A DNA stretch of 64,000 nt from DASUPK01 sp963747425 (GTDB lineage Bacteria; Actinomycetota; Thermoleophilia; Solirubrobacterales; 70-9): positions 28,161 through 92,160 of the forward strand of contig CAVVFJ010000015.1 of NCBI GenBank assembly GCA_963747425.1, written 5' to 3'. Both the position numbers and the translations under genes were made by a program. Position 1 is the stretch's first letter, and the number at the start of each line of letters is the position of its first letter. Shown piece after piece: positions 63,164-64,000 of this stretch. The notes below the pieces were generated by a model that saw only the letters and a list, made by a program, of their open reading frames with translations, was not told the DNA's origin and did no database searches.

Positions 63164-64000
63164 TCAGTGCCCCGTCGCATCCGCACTTTTCCGCAAGTAG
63201 CGGTTGAGGCCGTGCCACTGCTGCTCGGGTGGCACTGCCTGGAGCAGGGCCTCCGCGGTTTCGGCGTCGGCATGCTCGCGAACGCGCTCCCGAATCCGGC
63301 GTTCGAACTCCTCGGAGGACAACTCGCGAGCCAGCTTTCCTTGCTCGCGCAACCGCTGGCGCACCAATTCGAGGTGTGCCTCCGGTCGATCGACCTCACC
63401 GAAATGGGTCAGGCCCAGGCTGGCCGGCTCCCAGTCCAGGATCCGCTCGATCGAGTCCTCCCAGAGCTCGAGGTCGATGTCCGGCGGAGGGGTCGGCGGC
63501 ATCACGAAGTCGCTCGGGGGTATCCGAACCGCCGCCGTGTCGCCGACGAAGGCGCGCCCGCTGGGAGGGTGCAGGTAGCTGACGTGATGGGAGGCGTGGC
63601 CGGGCGTGTAGGCGACCCGGAAGCCGAGCACCTCCTCCCCGCCGGTCAATTCGTGCAGGTTCCGCTCGGGCACGGGCGCGACCTCGCCCCAGAGCCGCTC
63701 CATCTGGTCGCCGTAGAGGCGCTCGGCGCTGGCCAGCAGCTTCGCCGGGTCCGCCAGGTGACGGGCTCCTCGCTCGTGGACGTAGACCGGCAGCTCCGGC
63801 CAGCGGCGCACCAGCGACCCGGACGCGCCGGCGTGGTCGAGGTGGATGTGCGTGAGCAGCAGGGCGCGAGGCTCCTCGCCGCCGAGCGCCTCGATCAGGT
63901 TGTCCATCGAGCTGGTGGGCCCCGGGTCGATCAGGACTCCGTCGAGCTCCCAGCAGCCGATCACTCGCTCGCGGCCGAGGTGTCTGACGTCGATCAGCCT
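63164..64000 (-). CDS. Metallo-beta-lactamase-fold hydrolase, 5'-partial
   Basis: Runs off the right edge; 278 residues are visible and only a few N-terminal residues can be missing (the frame opens RLIDVRHLGRERVIGCWEL at the edge). Metal-binding motif THIHLDHAG, then YTPGHASHHVSYL, FVGDTAAVR with the bridging Asp, and LTHFGEVDRPE near the end. The C-terminal 100 residues are a charged helical part. It is of the general hydrolase subgroup, and the substrate is unknown. It is 20 bases upstream of the GGDEF gene and in the same direction. Confidence 0.87.
   Translation of the reverse strand, partial: RLIDVRHLGRERVIGCWELDGVLIDPGPTSSMDNLIEALGGEEPRALLLTHIHLDHAGASGSLVRRWPELPVYVHERGARHLADPAKLLASAERLYGDQMERLWGEVAPVPERNLHELTGGEEVLGFRVAYTPGHASHHVSYLHPPSGRAFVGDTAAVRIPPSDFVMPPTPPPDIDLELWEDSIERILDWEPASLGLTHFGEVDRPEAHLELVRQRLREQGKLARELSSEEFERRIRERVREHADAETAEALLQAVPPEQQWHGLNRYLRKSADATGH

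Noticed and set aside
63144..63165. GCCGAT before the third GGDEF gene as a second sigma-28 promoter
   Set aside because: No TCAAG or TAAA lies about 15 bases further upstream, so only the -10-like half is present.

Overview
The window comes from a high-G+C actinobacterium, most likely of the class Thermoleophilia (Solirubrobacterales or Gaiellales type). I infer this from the codon use, the many TANNNT boxes placed 6-9 nt before start codons (leaderless genes), a scattered family of SnoaL-like proteins beginning MSEENV, a compact FAS-II operon and a topA/tmk/holB neighbourhood. No 16S gene is present, so the taxonomy is inference. There is one tRNA gene, no rRNA, no CRISPR array and no recognisable transposase.

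Layout. 1-22.5 kb is a cell-surface polysaccharide locus: a partial GDP-mannose 4,6-dehydratase, a Wzm/Wzt-type ABC exporter, a second GDP-mannose 4,6-dehydratase coupled to a GDP-mannose 3,5-epimerase, two CDP-paratose-2-epimerase-like reductases, RmlC, six glycosyltransferases or remnants, sugar-type methyltransferases (FkbM and zinc-ribbon forms), an 815-residue GT-C-like membrane protein and a UDP-sugar 6-dehydrogenase. 22.6-29.3 kb is mixed: lipoproteins, a secreted trypsin-like protease, tRNA-Thr(CGT) with a small ORF starting 3 nt after it, a crotonase, and a tandem array of three SnoaL-like cassettes. 29.3-36.4 kb is a translationally coupled fatty-acid synthesis operon (fabD-fabH-fabG-acp-fabF-accD-like-maoC-like-fabI). 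36.5-42.3 kb holds two two-component systems, small secreted proteins and a serine hydrolase. 42.3-48.1 kb is holB, tmk and an archaeal-type topA, interrupted between tmk and topA by a methyltransferase and a fourth SnoaL cassette. 48.2-58.8 kb has a sugar epimerase, a siroheme-type dehydrogenase, an HxlR regulator with a divergent methyltransferase, haemolysin III, nrdR-nrdJ, a lipoprotein, an isochorismatase-like hydrolase and an ABC exporter. 58.8-63.1 kb is a cyclic-di-GMP region with three membrane GGDEF proteins, followed by a metallo-beta-lactamase-fold gene running off the window.

Sequence quality matters. Ten genes from 3.9 kb onward, including presumably essential ones (fabD, fabG, holB, nrdJ), are each split by one frame change, and in every case the gene length is 1 modulo 3, meaning one extra base. 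The first 3.7 kb carries denser indels of both kinds. I read these as sequencing or assembly errors, and annotate these genes as single CDS with the break position.

The least explained structure is the SnoaL cassette. Four genes share a 5' module (GAGATACT, exactly 9 nt, then ATGTC) and a 3' hairpin of the form CCGCTTT-GGACGA-GAAGCGG. A fifth 5' module stands alone without a gene, and one complete cassette sits between tmk and topA, 16 kb from the others.
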